Origin: Oscillibacter sp.
GTDB lineage: Bacteria > Bacillota > Clostridia > Oscillospirales > Oscillospiraceae
Assembly (NCBI GenBank): GCA_022796315.1
Contig: JAAWIL010000102.1
Span: 1-7,350, forward strand
Length of the DNA stretch: 7,350 nucleotides
Direction of reading: 5' to 3'
Below are positions 6,163-7,350 of this stretch, one piece after another. A model generated the notes under the pieces. That model saw only the letters and a program-made list of their open reading frames with translations. It had not been told where the DNA came from and ran no database searches. A program made the position numbers and the translations under genes. Numbering within the stretch: the first letter of the stretch is position 1; each line of letters opens with the position of its first letter.

Positions 6163-6906
6163 TTAATCAACCAGCAGGGGCGGTGTAGCGTTACACGCCA
6201 GTCTATAGTCCTTCGGTGTCAATCCAACCAGTCTTCTGAACTGCCTGATGAAGTGGCTTTGGTCGCAAAAACCCGCGGCCAAGGCCGCTTCCGTCATTGT
6301 GGCGGTTCCCTCCAGCAATCGCTGCGCTTTCCGGATTCGATTTTGAATTTGAAACTGATGCGGCGTTAATCCCACTTCATGCTTAAAAACACGAATGAGG
6401 TGATATTTGCTGACCGACGCAATCTTGGCCATATCGTCTATGCTGCACCGCTGTTCAGGATCGGACTCCAACTGTGTTTTTAATCCGCTGATGGAAGTTT
6501 CTTTTTGCGGCGGAATCATTCGGCTCATCAAGATCACTCCGCAAAATGCCTGATGGATTTTTTCTTCCATTTCCGGGCGGTTGACGGCCTCACGCAGAAG
6601 AGAAGCAAGCGCGGAATCCATCTTTTCCAGTTCAGAATGCGCGGCCCAATCTCTGCTGATGCACAGACTTAGCAGCGTGTAGCAGGACTTTGCGTTCAGG
6701 CAGTGCGGAGTATACGGAAAGATCAGAAATGTATCATTTTTCTGATACCGTTTGCACCCCTGATCCGTTGTCAGTTCGATTGCGCCCTCTAACATGAAAC
6801 CGAGCGTAAAAACAGAGACATGGTTATGCAGCGGATAGGAAATGGTGGATTGTTCGCAGGCAATGAACTCCACGCCGTCTCTGCGCAAATATCCGATTTT
6901 CGCCAT
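6163..6906 (-). CDS. AraC-family transcriptional regulator with N-terminal cupin sensor domain
   Basis: This 247-residue protein has an N-terminal AraC-type cupin sensor (about residues 10-85, with PLHNHVSVFTLGFMLEG and FPYTPH). The C-terminal AraC double helix-turn-helix covers about residues 142-237. The first recognition unit is IDDMAKIASVSKYHLIRVFK. The second is MTEAALAAGFCDQSHFIRQF, followed by RRLVGLTPKDYR, the family hallmark. The start at 6906 is supported by AAGGAGG (6916-6922 on the plus strand) at a spacing of nine. Such proteins usually activate genes in response to a small molecule. The convergent cupin gene is a candidate target but nothing proves it. The codons are clearly less GC-rich than those of the kinase and dha genes: 42% GC by hand count at 6721-6780 against 78% at 4321-4380 in dhaK. 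That suggests separate origin. Its stop lies exactly at the boundary of element B2. Confidence 0.93.
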   Translation of the reverse strand: MAKIGYLRRDGVEFIACEQSTISYPLHNHVSVFTLGFMLEGAIELTTDQGCKRYQKNDTFLIFPYTPHCLNAKSCYTLLSLCISRDWAAHSELEKMDSALASLLREAVNRPEMEEKIHQAFCGVILMSRMIPPQKETSISGLKTQLESDPEQRCSIDDMAKIASVSKYHLIRVFKHEVGLTPHQFQIQNRIRKAQRLLEGTATMTEAALAAGFCDQSHFIRQFRRLVGLTPKDYRLACNATPPLLVD

Positions 6907-7254
6907 CGGAAAACGCCTCCTTCAGACCTCTGCTGTCCCGGCAGTCCATCCTGCTGTGCCCAGCGCCCGAGCCGCCGCAGACGGCGGCAAAGTGCCCCTG
7001 GGGCACCGCCCGTCCAAAGGGAGATCCGGTCTGCCGGGAAAGGGAAACCTCTGACCGCCAGGCCTGCGGGGGGGAGGGGGGATTGGCCCGGCCAGGGGTC
7101 CGGGCTCTGCCGTTCCAAAGGAAGTCCGGAGGTTGCGGGAGGACAGACGACCGGGCCTTGTTTGAAAATCGGCGGAGTGCCTAACAGCGAGAGATTTTTT
7201 ACCAAAAGGGCATGTGATATCCACGGCGGCAGAGCCGCAAACGCCGCCGCACTC
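6907..7254. other. GC-rich stretch without a recognisable gene
   Basis: Open frames exist here on both strands, but their translations are low-complexity Pro/Arg/Gly-rich and lack any known motif or well-placed ribosome binding site. What can be seen is a set of short palindromes. GCCGCCG/CGGCGGC (6971-6977 with 6982-6988) has loop CAGA. GTGCCCC/GGGGCAC spans 6992-7006. CGGCGGC/GCCGCCG is at 7224-7230 with 7243-7249. The leader and promoter of the minus-strand AraC gene must lie here, yet I see no convincing -35/-10 pair. It may be a decayed gene or structured non-coding sequence. Confidence 0.4.
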
Positions 7255-7257
7255 TAA

Positions 7258-7350
7258 GAGCCTGTTTAAAATCTCGACGTGTATGGATTGGCGAGTGGAT
7301 TTTTTGCCCTGCAAGGCAAAAATCCGCAGGCATCCTGACGGATGGCAAGG
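7258..7350 (+). mobile_element. MITE-like element, family A, left half (copy A2, cut by window edge)
   Basis: It starts GAGCCTGTTTAAAATCTC (7258-7275), the perfect reverse complement of the right end of copy A1 (76-93), and is preceded by TAA (7255-7257). Bases 7325-7350 repeat bases 1-26 exactly, in the same orientation. An internal hairpin pairs GGATTTTTTGCC (7297-7308) with GGCAAAAATCC (7315-7325), with one extra T. The stretch from GGATTGGCGAG to the ATCCTGACGGAT core matches the corresponding part of B2, showing that the A and B families share ancestry. Confidence 0.82.

Noticed and set aside
5974..6369. Small plus-strand open frame across element B2
   Set aside because: It is made mostly of the mobile element and the antisense of the AraC gene, with no supporting motif.
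7080..7150. RNase P RNA-like motif (GGAAGTCCGGAGG)
   Set aside because: The short match to the conserved GAGGAAAGTCC core is imperfect, and none of the other conserved RNase P blocks are found around it.
1..7350. CRISPR array, tRNA, rRNA or prophage genes
   Set aside because: There are no regularly spaced short repeats, cloverleaf structures, rRNA blocks or phage proteins in the window.

Overview
The window looks like a GC-rich Firmicutes chromosome, probably a gut Oscillospiraceae-type clostridium (the Flavonifractor / Pseudoflavonifractor / Oscillibacter neighbourhood is my guess). The basis is strong AGGAGG-type ribosome binding sites, sigma-A-like promoters, very GC-rich codons, and a TGS-domain nucleoside kinase of the clostridial type. 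I recognised no species-specific marker.

Layout, left to right. Bases 1-93 are the right half of a short inverted-repeat element (family A). A consensus promoter (134-162) drives a TGS/uridine-kinase-like nucleoside kinase (236-1906), followed closely by a SorC-family sugar-sensing regulator (1940-2872). A 155-bp element of a related family (B1) sits exactly at the regulator's stop codon, ahead of its intrinsic terminator (3045-3078). A strong promoter with an overlapping palindrome (3140-3178) then drives a three-gene operon: dhaL (3206-3826), dhaK (3839-4837) and a small VOC-fold protein (4854-5180). After a 426-bp gap holding five strong hairpins come a small cupin protein (5607-6002) and a convergent AraC-family regulator (6163-6906, minus strand), separated only by a second family-B element (B2). 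A GC-rich stretch with no recognisable gene (6907-7254) leads to the left half of another family-A element (7258-7350).

How the genes may work together. The SorC regulator probably senses a phosphorylated sugar and controls the dha operon through the palindrome over its -10 box. DhaK and DhaL together phosphorylate dihydroxyacetone or a similar short ketose. No PTS-type DhaM donor subunit is present in the window. The VOC protein keeps a plausible four-residue metal site (His7, Glu40, His59, Glu102) and may be an isomerase or epimerase acting on the same substrate. The cupin/AraC pair is lower in GC and looks like a separately acquired module.

The most striking non-coding feature is the set of four related MITE-like elements in 7.35 kb. 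They share GAGCCTGT ends, a common ATCCTGACGGA(T) core and TTA/TAA flanks. The two complete copies each inserted into a TTAA spanning a stop codon, so that every affected gene kept a stop. Removing B2 restores two convergent genes whose stop codons overlap.
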